A stretch of DNA of 64,000 bases, taken from positions 1-64,000 of the forward strand of contig NZ_FUKI01000131.1 of assembly GCF_900163755.1 (NCBI RefSeq). The letters run 5' to 3'. Below the pieces are notes generated by a model. It had not been told where the DNA came from. It saw only the letters and a program-made list of their open reading frames with translations, and ran no database searches. This document shows positions 8,178-16,662 of the stretch, in pieces. Numbering within the stretch: position 1 is the first letter of the stretch; the number at the start of each line of letters is the position of its first letter. Both the position numbers and the translations under genes were made by a program. This DNA comes from Crenothrix polyspora (GTDB taxonomy: Bacteria > Pseudomonadota > Gammaproteobacteria > Methylococcales > Methylomonadaceae).

Positions 8178-8236
8178 TATAATGATTTCCTTATTATGGA
8201 TATAAAATTGAAAATTAAAGTATTTTAAGTATTTAA

Positions 8237-9637
8237 TTACACACGACCGTATTGATCGTTAAACCGGACAATATCATCTTCGCCCAGATAGCTGCCGGAT
8301 TGCACCTCGACAATCTCCAGCGGAATAACGCCAGGATTTTCCAACGAATGCACTACGCCCAACGGAATATACGTTGATTCATTTTCGGTAATCAGTATTT
8401 GCTCATCGCCTTTACTGACCAAGGCGGTGCCTTTAACGACTACCCAGTGTTCAGCGCGGTGATGATGTTTTTGCAGCGATAATTTTGCGCCCGGTTTAAC
8501 CACAATGCGCTTGGTTTGGTGGCGATCGCCACTGTCTACCGAATCATAATGCCCCCACGGGCGGTACACTTTACGGTGGGTTTGCGCTTCGCTACGGCCA
8601 AGTTTTTTTAATTGATCAACAATTAGCTTCACATCTTGCACGCGGTCTTTGCTGGCTACCATGACTGCATCGCTGGTTTCTACGATGACTAAATCATGAA
8701 CACCAATCACAGTTACCAGCTTGTTCTCCGAGTAGATGAAAGAATTAGTGCTGTCAACAGTAAAGACATCACCGCAGATGGCATTGCCAGCGGTATCTTT
8801 AGCAGTGACATCCCATAATGCCGACCACGATCCCACATCATTCCAGCCTGCATCCAGTGGAATCACCACGGCTTTATCGGTTTTTTCCATCACCGCATAA
8901 TCGATAGAATCGGCAGGGCAGGCAGAGAACAAGGCTTTATCCAGGCGGACAAAATCCATATCGGCTTTGGCGGCCGCGAGGGCTTTTTTACAAGCCGCTA
9001 GCATGGTGGGGTGAAATTTTTCCAGTTCCTGCAAAAAACTACCGGCGGTAAAGGCAAACATACCGCTGTTCCAGAAATAATTGCCGCTTTGCAAATACTG
9101 AACAGCGGTGGCTTTATCAGGTTTTTCTACAAATGCGGCGACTTTCATGGCGCTATGGGCGATTAACTCGCCGCTTTTAATATAGCCATAACCGGTTTGT
9201 GGTTCGGTAGGTACAACACCAAAAGTGACCAAAAAGCCTTGTTTGGCCATTAGCTTGGCTTGCATAACCGCTTTATGGAACGCCACTGTATCAAGAATGA
9301 CATGATCGGCGGGCAGTATTAACAGCACATCCTCGGCAGAGGCGGCGGTTAAGGCGGCGACTGCAACCGCTGGTGCGGTATTTTTGCCGACTGGCTCAAG
9401 AATAATGGCGGCGGGGTGGGCATCAATCTCGCGCAGTTGTTCGGCCATAATAAAACGGTGATCTTCGTTACACACGGCAATGGGGGCTTGCAATCCAGCA
9501 AGGCCATCTAGGCGTTGTAAGGTGTCTTGCACCATCGTATGTTTGGCGATCAGCGGCAAAAATTGTTTGGGGTATTGGCCGCGCGACAGTGGCCAAAGCC
9601 GTGTGCCTGAGCCACCAGATAGAATGACGGGTATCAT
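8237..9637 (-). CDS. manC: Mannose-1-phosphate guanylyltransferase / mannose-6-phosphate isomerase
   Basis: 466 residues, the bifunctional type II enzyme (AlgA/ManC/CpsB/XanB group) that isomerises fructose-6-phosphate to mannose-6-phosphate and makes GDP-mannose. The N-terminal guanylyltransferase motif LSGGSGTRLWPLSR and the lysine signature PKQFLPL are present. ILPADHVI, FVEKPD and NYFWNSGMF follow. The C-terminal cupin isomerase domain is complete (YRPWGHYDSV; KPGAKLSLQKHHHRAEHW). GDP-mannose would supply exopolysaccharide or O-antigen synthesis, consistent with the neighbouring galU. The start ATG follows TAAGGAAAA. Confidence 0.92.
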   Translation of the reverse strand: MIPVILSGGSGTRLWPLSRGQYPKQFLPLIAKHTMVQDTLQRLDGLAGLQAPIAVCNEDHRFIMAEQLREIDAHPAAIILEPVGKNTAPAVAVAALTAASAEDVLLILPADHVILDTVAFHKAVMQAKLMAKQGFLVTFGVVPTEPQTGYGYIKSGELIAHSAMKVAAFVEKPDKATAVQYLQSGNYFWNSGMFAFTAGSFLQELEKFHPTMLAACKKALAAAKADMDFVRLDKALFSACPADSIDYAVMEKTDKAVVIPLDAGWNDVGSWSALWDVTAKDTAGNAICGDVFTVDSTNSFIYSENKLVTVIGVHDLVIVETSDAVMVASKDRVQDVKLIVDQLKKLGRSEAQTHRKVYRPWGHYDSVDSGDRHQTKRIVVKPGAKLSLQKHHHRAEHWVVVKGTALVSKGDEQILITENESTYIPLGVVHSLENPGVIPLEIVEVQSGSYLGEDDIVRFNDQYGRV

Positions 9638-9712
9638 TGCTTTTTTTCCTTAATGTAAGCGTTGTTATGCGCCGGATGTACCGGCAGGGCTATGTTACGT
9701 GAGAAATCTTAA

Positions 9713-10243
9713 CTATTGCTGAATTAGCTTAAGTGTATTTTCAGGTAATTGGTGTGCTGTTGCGTCTTGCAGATGCAGTTTGGCATCTTCATGCACGGTC
9801 GCCATGAAGGTAATCAACTGCATTTCATGCTTCATTTTCTGCTCTATGTCGGAGGCTTCCCACATGGCATTAAGCAGAACTTTAGCGTGATGATGGATGG
9901 TAAAAGCCACAGCTTCCGGTAGGTGCGTGTAGCTGTTTTGGATGGATTTTTTCAGCCGATCCAGAGAATTTAAGTATTGCTCATAATCTTTTACATCTTG
10001 GTTGCATTTGGTTTTATACATGGACAGTTCGCTGTCGTGGCGGACTTTAAGCAAACTGATGTCGTGTTCCAATTGCACACTGTGTTTTTTTAATTTGGCT
10101 GCCAAGGTTTCTTCGGCAAAGATTTGCATGTGCTTAAGCTTGGTCTGCTGCATCAGATTAGCGGTTTGCCATTGCAGGTTTTCATCTTTAACCGCATGGA
10201 ACAGATCAATAATCTGCGATAGCCAGTTTTTGAGTGACATCAT
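9713..10243 (-). CDS. Coiled-coil cytoplasmic protein of a coupled three-gene operon, function unknown
   Basis: 176 residues, almost entirely helical, with long charged heptad-like stretches (LKHMQIFAEETLAAKLKKHSV; SLLKVRHDSELSMYKTK). There is no signal peptide or membrane segment. Its ATG overlaps the TGA of the upstream membrane protein gene as ATGA at 10240-10243, so translation is probably coupled and the two proteins made in fixed ratio. No family is recognised. It ends 75 bases before manC on the same strand, so read-through into the GDP-mannose genes is possible. Confidence 0.65.
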   Translation of the reverse strand: MMSLKNWLSQIIDLFHAVKDENLQWQTANLMQQTKLKHMQIFAEETLAAKLKKHSVQLEHDISLLKVRHDSELSMYKTKCNQDVKDYEQYLNSLDRLKKSIQNSYTHLPEAVAFTIHHHAKVLLNAMWEASDIEQKMKHEMQLITFMATVHEDAKLHLQDATAHQLPENTLKLIQQ

Positions 10244-10770
10244 ACCTTGGTGAGTGACGCTATGTGTTGCTGTAATTTTAACAGAGCGGCGCTATTTTGG
10301 TCATTTTTAAAACGCATACAGTCCGCTTGTAATTGGTTAAACTGGCTATCAGAAAGGTGTTTTTTTAAGGCTAATAAGTCATGATTGATGGCTTTGCTTA
10401 AGCTGCGTAAATGATTTTTGTTATTTTTGTACAGCAGACGTTTACGTTTTAATTCGGCAAGATAGCGTATTTTGTCGGTTTTAAGATGGAATAAACGGGT
10501 AATTTCTTGTTGTTTTTGCGATATATAGAGCAGTCTGCGCTGCATGCGCTGATGGTTGGAAAAATAATCTAAAATAGCTTGGGTGGTTAATTTGGCGATC
10601 AGTAGCAAGCCAGTGACCAGTATCAGGCTAAATGCACAAAAAAGCAGAGCGATGCCCAGTGTGTTAATGGTAGTGGGCAGCAGGGGAATCGACAGCCGCA
10701 GTAGTATATCCGCCAATAAAAATACGGCCAGTGCGGACACAAACAGTAATAAGGCAATGCGGATGATCAA
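10240..10770 (-). CDS. Two-TM membrane protein with coiled-coil domain, function unknown
   Basis: 176 residues starting at a TTG codon at 10770. Two hydrophobic segments cover about residues 4-30 and 38-64. A long basic helical cytoplasmic region follows, rich in Arg, Lys and Gln (MQRRLLYISQKQQEITRL; YLAELKRKRLLYKNNKN). The TTG start overlaps the TGA of the upstream 38-codon lipoprotein gene as TTGA, and the gene's own stop overlaps the next start as ATGA. This double coupling supports the unusual start codon. The layout suggests a membrane anchor for the coiled-coil partner encoded downstream. The family is unknown. Confidence 0.65.
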   Translation of the reverse strand: MIIRIALLLFVSALAVFLLADILLRLSIPLLPTTINTLGIALLFCAFSLILVTGLLLIAKLTTQAILDYFSNHQRMQRRLLYISQKQQEITRLFHLKTDKIRYLAELKRKRLLYKNNKNHLRSLSKAINHDLLALKKHLSDSQFNQLQADCMRFKNDQNSAALLKLQQHIASLTKV

Positions 10771-10883
10771 GGGGCGTTAGTATGATGTTCAGGTTTGTGT
10801 CGGTTCATACCCGTGGTATTGCCTTCGCAGCCCACGGTAAGCATAATTAAAACTGTCCAAAATAAGACTGTGTGTTTTTTCAT
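10767..10883 (-). CDS. Tiny putative lipoprotein (38 residues)
   Basis: It reads MKKHTVLFWTVLIMLTVGC and then a short hydrophilic tail ending in HHTNAP: a signal peptide with a probable lipobox (TVGC) and only 20 residues after the cysteine. Thr at -3 of the lipobox is less usual than Leu. The stop TGA overlaps the TTG start of the membrane protein gene, so it is the first member of a coupled three-gene set. The nearest Shine-Dalgarno (AGGA) is about 10 bases before the ATG, a little far. An overlapping frame starting 7 bases earlier is also open, but it encodes nothing lipoprotein-like and ends without coupling. Confidence 0.5.
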   Translation of the reverse strand: MKKHTVLFWTVLIMLTVGCEGNTTGMNRHKPEHHTNAP

Positions 10884-11032
10884 GGCGCATTTTTCCTATC
10901 ACGATGATTGCCCATCAAGCGCAATGGATCACGTTGATCTGTAAGGGCGAAAAACAGCTATGACAATACTTTCATAGTATTTGGATTTTCACATGTTTTA
11001 ATATGGCTTTCAATCGTTTTTAACGCGTTATT

Positions 11033-11102
11033 GTCCACGGAATACACAAAACAGGGGCATTTTCATTGCCTGTATTTTTTGTTTTTTGTGTACCCCGTGG
11101 AC
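11033..11102. repeat. Long imperfect inverted repeat with GTCCACGG ends
   Basis: The left arm runs GTCCACGGAATACACAAAA and the right arm ends TTTTGTGTACCCCGTGGAC, with ACAGG and CCTGT pairing inside. It begins 16 bases beyond the cysN stop, so it may act as a transcript 3' end, but no T-run follows. A related palindrome with TCCACAGAAAC and GTTTCCGTGGA ends lies at 33938-34003, just beyond fabB. Both look like members of a small mobile or REP-like family placed at operon ends. Confidence 0.5.
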
Positions 11103-11117
11103 TAAAGTTTTTAGTCG

Positions 11118-12743
11118 TTAAAAAATAATTTTCTGCTTTTTTAGGGTATTGTAAATATCATCAAGCGTGTTTTGCTGGCAATCAAATACTACATCAGCCA
11201 ATTCCGCCGAGCTATTAATACAAAGTCCAATCAAACCAGCGTTTTTAATGGCTTGCATCAGCGCGAAATCCTGGCTTTCCAGCACAGTAGCCGCATGGCC
11301 GTTATCAAACAGTTTTCTTTCCAATTGGTAGGCGAGTGCTTTACCTGCATCGCCTGTTAAAGACACAATGCTGGCCATCTGGCCAAAACGCGCGGCACGC
11401 TCTTCGCTGCTGACGGGGCGTTGCAGGCTTTCATCGATAGTGCCGGTAATCATGCCCGCACCCACCGTGCCGTTGGTCAAGCGGTCGATGATGATGAATG
11501 CGCCAGTGCCTTTGTTGGTTTTGTAGGTGTCGTATACCACGGGCGCGGTTACCGAAATCGCACACGAGCCGATTTCGTTTAGCTGCAAGGTAGTGGCATC
11601 GTGGTGTTCCAGGGTATTGACATCAATGCGGTGGTGGATCATGGCTACCGAGCCTGGCACGCTGCGGGTGGCCAGTTTGATGGTGTATTGCCGTCCCGGT
11701 GTTAAAGCGGCATCGGCCATCCATACAATGGTGGCGTTAAATTTATCGGCTACTGTGATGGTGGATGTGGTTGTACCCACCAATATATCGCCGCGACTGA
11801 CATCGATTTCATCATCCAGCGTCAAGGTGACTGCCATTGAGGTAAACGCTGATGCCAGCTCGCCGTCATAAGTCACGATAGATTTGATGGTGCTTTTTTT
11901 ACCGGACGGTAGGGCGGTTACTGTGTCGCCTTTACGGAAAATACCGGATGCAATTGTGCCACAAAAGCCGCGAAAATCCAGGTTAGGGCGGTTGACGTAC
12001 TGCACCGGCAAGCGGGCATCGGTAAAGTTTCTATCGCTCATGATTTCTATGGAATTGAGCAGTTCCATCATCGGTTGGCCGGTAAACCACGGCATGTTTT
12101 CGCTGGGGTTGACGACGTTATCACCATCCAGTGCCGACATCGGGATAAAGTGAATATCCTGCAAGTCCAGCGATTGGGTGAAATTCATATAATCTTGTTT
12201 GATATTATTGAACACGGTTTCGCTGTAACCGGCCAAATCCATTTTGTTGATGGCCACGATAATGTGTTTAATACCTAATAGCGAGGCAATAAAACTATGG
12301 CGTTTGGTTTGGGTTTGCACTCCGTAACGGGCATCAATCAGAATGATGGCCAAATCGCACGTAGATGCGCCAGTGGCCATGTTGCGGGTGTATTGCTCGT
12401 GGCCTGGTGTATCGGCAATGATGAATTTGCGCGTTGATGTGGAAAAATACCGATAGGCAACGTCAATGGTAATACCTTGTTCGCGTTCGGCTTGCAGGCC
12501 ATCGACCAGCAAGGCCAAATCTATTTTGCCAGCGCCAGTGGTGCCAGATTTTACGCTGTCGGCTTGCACGGCGGCCAATTGATCTTCGTAGATCATCTTG
12601 GAATCGTGCAGCAAGCGACCAATTAAGGTGGATTTACCGTCATCGACATTGCCACAGGTTAAAAAACGCAGCAGTTCTTTATTTTCGTGCTGTGTCAGGT
12701 AGGCGTTGATGTCGGTGCTGATGAGGTCGGATTGATGAGACAT
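11118..12743 (-). CDS. cysN: Sulfate adenylyltransferase subunit 1 with degenerate APS-kinase-like tail
   Basis: 541 residues. CysN is the GTPase subunit that drives CysD to make adenosine 5'-phosphosulfate from ATP and sulfate in sulfur assimilation. The GTPase motifs are complete: GNVDDGKST (P-loop), [16 protein letters not shown], then EF-Tu-like beta-barrel domains. Residues 453-541 look like an APS kinase (CysC) domain of CysNC fusions that has decayed: [21 protein letters not shown] aligns with the kinase start, but its P-loop has lost the GxxxGKS/T form and the domain is only about 89 residues. The ATG at 12743 lies 4 bases from a TTGAACC tandem array and has no Shine-Dalgarno, unlike most genes here. 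Confidence 0.92.
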   Translation of the reverse strand: MSHQSDLISTDINAYLTQHENKELLRFLTCGNVDDGKSTLIGRLLHDSKMIYEDQLAAVQADSVKSGTTGAGKIDLALLVDGLQAEREQGITIDVAYRYFSTSTRKFIIADTPGHEQYTRNMATGASTCDLAIILIDARYGVQTQTKRHSFIASLLGIKHIIVAINKMDLAGYSETVFNNIKQDYMNFTQSLDLQDIHFIPMSALDGDNVVNPSENMPWFTGQPMMELLNSIEIMSDRNFTDARLPVQYVNRPNLDFRGFCGTIASGIFRKGDTVTALPSGKKSTIKSIVTYDGELASAFTSMAVTLTLDDEIDVSRGDILVGTTTSTITVADKFNATIVWMADAALTPGRQYTIKLATRSVPGSVAMIHHRIDVNTLEHHDATTLQLNEIGSCAISVTAPVVYDTYKTNKGTGAFIIIDRLTNGTVGAGMITGTIDESLQRPVSSEERAARFGQMASIVSLTGDAGKALAYQLERKLFDNGHAATVLESQDFALMQAIKNAGLIGLCINSSAELADVVFDCQQNTLDDIYNTLKKQKIIF

Positions 12744-12747
12744 GGGT

Positions 12748-12782
12748 AAGGTTCAAGGTTCAAGGTTCAAGGTTCAAGGTTT
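12748..12782. repeat. Heptamer tandem repeat AAGGTTC
   Basis: Four perfect copies of AAGGTTC at 12748-12775 and a fifth with one change (AAGGTTT) fill the space just upstream of cysN. A degenerate relative of the same phrase (CCTTGTTCC, then CCCTGAACC) lies on the other side of the four-helix-bundle gene at about 13181-13204. The repeats therefore flank that gene and may mark its insertion. Confidence 0.8.
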
Positions 12783-12824
12783 TGTATTAAGCGGTTGCAG
12801 ATGGCTTAATGATATAACCGAGGT

Positions 12825-13166
12825 TCATGGTTGGCGGGCTTTTATTAAAGCTGCGATCATTTTTGATATTTGTTCGACTTCTTGTATCCACGTTAATCCG
12901 GTGTGCTTGTGAATATAGCCAATCTCAATACCGATATAAATCTGAGTTCGCAGCTCACCTGCCGAGCCTTTGGCGTAAAAGAAAAACTTTATAGCATCTT
13001 TGTTAGTACCTCGTTCATAGCTTTCGGCAATATTACTGGATATGGATAATGCGCTACGGGTGATTTGGTCTTTAAAACCAAAGTCTTTGCAGTCTTTAAG
13101 GGCTTTATATATTTCCACGCATAATCGACAGCCACGTTTCCATACCTCCAAATCCTCAAAGCGCAT
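12825..13166 (-). CDS. Four-helix bundle protein (S23/TIGR02436 type) inserted between cysD and cysN
   Basis: 113 residues. It opens with FEDLEVWKRG and continues with FKDQITRSALSISSNIAESYERGTNKD and FFYAKGSAGELRTQI, the signature of the four-helix bundle family first seen in intervening sequences of 23S rRNA genes. The cellular function of this family is not known. It interrupts the usual cysDN operon, 42 bases from the cysD stop and 81 bases from the cysN start, flanked by AAGGTTC-type repeats. No obvious Shine-Dalgarno is near its ATG. Insertion as a small mobile unit is an inference from position and repeats. Confidence 0.85.
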   Translation of the reverse strand: MRFEDLEVWKRGCRLCVEIYKALKDCKDFGFKDQITRSALSISSNIAESYERGTNKDAIKFFFYAKGSAGELRTQIYIGIEIGYIHKHTGLTWIQEVEQISKMIAALIKARQP

Positions 13167-13208
13167 AATGCTGTTTTTAACCTTGTTCCTTTTACCCTGA
13201 ACCTGCTT

Positions 13209-14117
13209 TTAAAAATAACCTTCACGCTTCTTTTGTTCCATAGAGCCAGCTTGATCATGGTCAATCAACCGCCCTTGGCGTTCCGACGTCGTAGTCAACA
13301 ACATTTCCTGAATAATCTCCGGCAATGTGGTGGCTGTTGATTCCACTGCACCGGTTAATGGATAACAACCCAGGGTACGAAAACGCACCATTTTTATTTC
13401 GACTTTTTCGTTGTCGGCTATCGGCATACGCTTATCATCGACCATAATTAACATGCCGTCGCGATTAACCACGGGGCGTTCTTTGGCAAAATACAGCGGT
13501 ACGATAGGAATATTTTCCAGATGAATATACTGCCAAATATCCAGCTCAGTCCAGTTTGACAGCGGGAAAACGCGGATGCTTTCGCCCTTGTCAATCTTGC
13601 CGTTGTAGATATTCCATAACTCAGGGCGTTGGTTTTTGGGGTCCCAGCGGTGGTTTTTATCGCGGAACGAATATACCCGCTCTTTGGCACGGGATTTTTC
13701 TTCATCACGTCTAGCGCCACCAAACGCTGCATCAAACTGATATTTATTTAAAGCTTGCTTTAAGCCATCGGTTTTCATGACATCGGTGTGTTTTTTACTG
13801 CCGTGGGTAAACGGGCCGATACCTTGATCTACGCCATCTTGATTGATATGCACCAGCAGTTCCAGACCCAATTTTTTAACCAGATCATCACGAAAGCTAA
13901 TCATTTCCTGAAATTTCCAGGTGGTATCAACGTGCATGAGTGGGAAGGGCGGTTTACCCGGATAAAATGCCTTCATGGTTAAATGCAGCATGACGGCAGA
14001 GTCTTTGCCTATGGAGTACAGCATCACTGGGCGTTCAAATTCCGCCGCGACTTCGCGGATAATGTGTATGCTTTCGGCTTCCAGTTGTTTAAGATGGGTA
14101 AGTTTAAAATCAGTCAT
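13209..14117 (-). CDS. cysD: Sulfate adenylyltransferase subunit 2
   Basis: 302 residues, normal length. CysD is the catalytic subunit of ATP sulfurylase in assimilatory sulfate activation and works as a heterodimer with CysN. The PP-loop [12 protein letters not shown] is near residue 36, followed by [11 protein letters not shown], the redox-independent [16 protein letters not shown] loop and [15 protein letters not shown], all as in CysD. It ends with [10 protein letters not shown], typical of the family. The ATG follows AAAGGTTATC. It is the first gene of the cysDN unit; the four-helix-bundle gene sits between it and cysN. Confidence 0.95.
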   Translation of the reverse strand: MTDFKLTHLKQLEAESIHIIREVAAEFERPVMLYSIGKDSAVMLHLTMKAFYPGKPPFPLMHVDTTWKFQEMISFRDDLVKKLGLELLVHINQDGVDQGIGPFTHGSKKHTDVMKTDGLKQALNKYQFDAAFGGARRDEEKSRAKERVYSFRDKNHRWDPKNQRPELWNIYNGKIDKGESIRVFPLSNWTELDIWQYIHLENIPIVPLYFAKERPVVNRDGMLIMVDDKRMPIADNEKVEIKMVRFRTLGCYPLTGAVESTATTLPEIIQEMLLTTTSERQGRLIDHDQAGSMEQKKREGYF

Positions 14118-14418
14118 TGATAACCTTTGTAGGTCTTAAAAATCCGCCCGCTTGGTAATGGCGCGGTGTACGGGTTGAATAATGTGGAATAGTCGGCTAT
14201 TTTAGAGTGTACACGCCGTTAATGCCAGACTTGTATTTGCTTTGAAAGGTGTTTAAGTATTTTAAACTTATTTTTATATAGTCTTTGCTAGTTGTGCCAA
14301 TGGTCTGTAATTGTTAAATACATTGCTTATAAATTTAGACTAAATCGTAGATAAGCTGGAGCGTTAGAAAATATAAGTTGCTAATTATTATAAACTGTCT
14401 ATAATGTCTTAAATCAAT
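14118..14418. other. Intergenic region upstream of cysD and tRNA-fMet
   Basis: 301 AT-rich bases between the divergent cysD and tRNA gene. It should hold both promoters. I cannot single out a convincing regulator site, and no reading frame is supported. Confidence 0.4.
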
Positions 14419-14495
<77 letters not shown>

Positions 14496-14544
14496 GTATA
14501 TAGTATACGGATATGTGTATAGGCATAATGGATTTTGCCTGGAA

Positions 14545-14570
14545 AGCCCCTTATTAGGGGTTTTTTGTTT
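14545..14570 (+). terminator. Terminator-like hairpin after tRNA-fMet
   Basis: AAGCCCC, a loop TTATTA, GGGG and then TTTTTTGTTT. This is a short GC stem with a T-run, 50 bases after the tRNA. It would end the tRNA transcript or make part of the rimP leader conditional. Confidence 0.75.
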
Positions 14571-14612
14571 TCTGGCCTTTGGAAATTAAGGCTGGCATTA
14601 GGTTGTCAACGG

Positions 14613-14634
14613 AAGAGCTTCAGGCTCTTTTTTT
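14613..14634 (+). terminator. Second terminator-like hairpin in the rimP leader
   Basis: AAGAGC, a loop TTCAG, GCTCTT and a T-run reaching 14634, placed 26 bases before the rimP ATG. With the hairpin at 14545 it makes two tandem terminator-like structures before the nusA operon. This is suggestive of the read-through control known for nusA operons in enterics. Confidence 0.65.
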
Positions 14635-14659
14635 ATGTGCGTAGATAAGTGAGGGAAAA

Positions 14660-15121
14660 ATGAGACAAGCTCCCGAACATTTGATTGTGTTATTAGAGCC
14701 AATTATTGCAGGTTTAGGATACGAATGCGTAGGGATTGATTATAATCCCCATCCAAAACACGGCATGTTGAGAATCTATATTGACAGTGAAAATGGAATT
14801 TTGGTTGAGGATTGTACAAAAGTCAGTCACCAGATCAGTGGTGTGTTGGATGTTGAAGATCCCATACAAGGTGAATATCAGTTAGAAGTGTCCTCGCCAG
14901 GTGCGGATCGACCTTTTTTTAAAATAAGTCAATTCGAACGTTTTGTTGGTAGCAATATATCGGTACACTTATATAAAGCGATAGCAGGTCGGCGTAAAAT
15001 AACGGCTACGATTGTCGGTGTTCAAGATGATGTGGTACTGCTGAAAGAAGCAGATCAGATTTTAGAGATACCGTTTGATGCAATGAGCAAAGCGCGTTTA
15101 GTGCCTGAGTATTTAATTTAG
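14660..15121 (+). CDS. rimP: Ribosome maturation factor RimP
   Basis: 153 residues; assists 30S subunit maturation in the cytoplasm. It begins with LIVLLEPIIAGLGYECVGIDY and continues with LRIYIDSENGILVEDCTKVSHQISGVLDVEDPI and YQLEVSSPGADRP, the conserved core of RimP. The C-terminal SH3-like domain follows. The ATG follows GAGGGAAAA. It is the first protein gene of the rimP-nusA-infB-rbfA-truB-rpsO-pnp unit, with nusA beginning 13 bases downstream. Confidence 0.95.
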   Translation: MRQAPEHLIVLLEPIIAGLGYECVGIDYNPHPKHGMLRIYIDSENGILVEDCTKVSHQISGVLDVEDPIQGEYQLEVSSPGADRPFFKISQFERFVGSNISVHLYKAIAGRRKITATIVGVQDDVVLLKEADQILEIPFDAMSKARLVPEYLI

Positions 15122-15134
15122 AAGGGAGGATACA

Positions 15135-16649
15135 ATGGCAAATAAAGAAATTTTGTTGGTAGCTGAAGTCTTTTCGAATGAGAAAGAGATTGACAAGGAA
15201 GTTGTTTTTCAGGCTATAGAGTCAGCATTGGAAACTGCGACTATTAAACGTCACGTTAATCAAATTAGAGCACGGGTTTCTATTGATAGAAAAACCGGTG
15301 ATTACTCAACTTATAGACAGTGGGAAGTGGTTGCGGCCAATGACGAGGTGGATGGCGACGTAGAGTTTCCTACCACACAAATTTTATTAGATGTGGCGCA
15401 ATTCGATGACCCGAATGCACAGGTTGGCGATATTATTGAAGAAGAAATTGACTCAGTTGATTTTGGCCGTATTGCGGCGCAAACTGCTAAGCAAGTTATT
15501 ATTCATAAAGTGCGCGAAGCTGAGCGTAAAAAAATTGTTGAGGCCTACCAAGCGCGAGTGGGTGAATTAATTACCGGTATTGTTAAACGTATTGAGAAAG
15601 GCAGTGTGTATCTGGATTTGGGCGGCCATATTGAAGCTTTTATCGCCAAAGAAGACATGATTCCCCGTGAGCCTGTGCGTATTGGCGATCGTATTAGAGG
15701 CTATTTAAAAGATGTACGCTTAGAGCCGCGTGGCCCGCAATTATTTGTCAGTCGTACTGCACCAGAGTTATTGATTGCTTTGTTCCGTTTGGAAGTGCCA
15801 GAAGTAGGCGAGGGCATGATTTCTGTTATGGGCGCGGCGCGTGACCCAGGTTCCAGAGCTAAAATTGCGGTAAAAAGTAACGATCCGCGTCTTGACCCTG
15901 TCGGTGCCTGTGTTGGTATGCGCGGCTCTAGGGTACAATCGGTTACTAATGAATTATCGGGTGAGCGCGTCGATATTATTTTGTGGAACCCTAGCGAAGC
16001 GCAGTTTGTTATTAACGCTATGTCGCCGGCTGAAATTCAATCGATTGTTGTTGATGAAGATAAACACAGTATGGATTTGGCAGTTAACACCGAAAATTTA
16101 TCGCAAGCGATAGGTCGTGGTGGCCAAAATGTACGTTTGGCTACGCAGTTAACCGGTTGGGAACTTAACGTTATTGACGCGTCTAAAGCTGAGAAAAACA
16201 GCGAAGCGGAAGCTGAAAAAATCACCCAAATGTTTATTGACCAGCTAGATGTGGATGCTGATATAGCAGCGATTTTGGCGGAAGTGGGCTTTAATTCCGT
16301 TGAAGAAATTGCCTATGTGCCGGTCAGCGAAATGTTGGAAATCGAGGGTTTTGATGAAGATTTGGTTAATGAATTAAAAAGTAGGGCAAAGGACGCGCTG
16401 TTGATTATTGCTATTGCGGCTGAAGAAAAAAGAGAAACAGCTACACCGGCACAAGATTTGCTGGAAATGGAAGGCATGGATAATGATCTGGCGTATGATT
16501 TAGCCAGTGACGGGGTTATTACAATGGAAGATTTAGCAGAACAGTCAATCGATGACGTGCTTAAATTTTCTGGTATGACCGAAGAGCGGGCGGCACGGTT
16601 GATTATGAAAGCGCGTGAGCCTTGGTTTGCTGAGGCTAAAACGAAGTAG
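15135..16649 (+). CDS. nusA: Transcription termination/antitermination protein NusA
   Basis: 504 residues, full length for a gammaproteobacterial NusA. The order is an N-terminal RNA polymerase binding domain, S1 domain (about 135-200, [17 protein letters not shown]), two KH domains ([13 protein letters not shown] and [16 protein letters not shown]) and two acidic C-terminal repeats ([18 protein letters not shown] and the [15 protein letters not shown] block). It binds RNA polymerase and nascent RNA to control pausing, termination and antitermination. A strong AGGGAGGATACA precedes the ATG. The infB start follows 13 bases after its stop. Confidence 0.97.
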   Translation: MANKEILLVAEVFSNEKEIDKEVVFQAIESALETATIKRHVNQIRARVSIDRKTGDYSTYRQWEVVAANDEVDGDVEFPTTQILLDVAQFDDPNAQVGDIIEEEIDSVDFGRIAAQTAKQVIIHKVREAERKKIVEAYQARVGELITGIVKRIEKGSVYLDLGGHIEAFIAKEDMIPREPVRIGDRIRGYLKDVRLEPRGPQLFVSRTAPELLIALFRLEVPEVGEGMISVMGAARDPGSRAKIAVKSNDPRLDPVGACVGMRGSRVQSVTNELSGERVDIILWNPSEAQFVINAMSPAEIQSIVVDEDKHSMDLAVNTENLSQAIGRGGQNVRLATQLTGWELNVIDASKAEKNSEAEAEKITQMFIDQLDVDADIAAILAEVGFNSVEEIAYVPVSEMLEIEGFDEDLVNELKSRAKDALLIIAIAAEEKRETATPAQDLLEMEGMDNDLAYDLASDGVITMEDLAEQSIDDVLKFSGMTEERAARLIMKAREPWFAEAKTK

Positions 16650-16662
16650 GGTAGGGGTGAAC

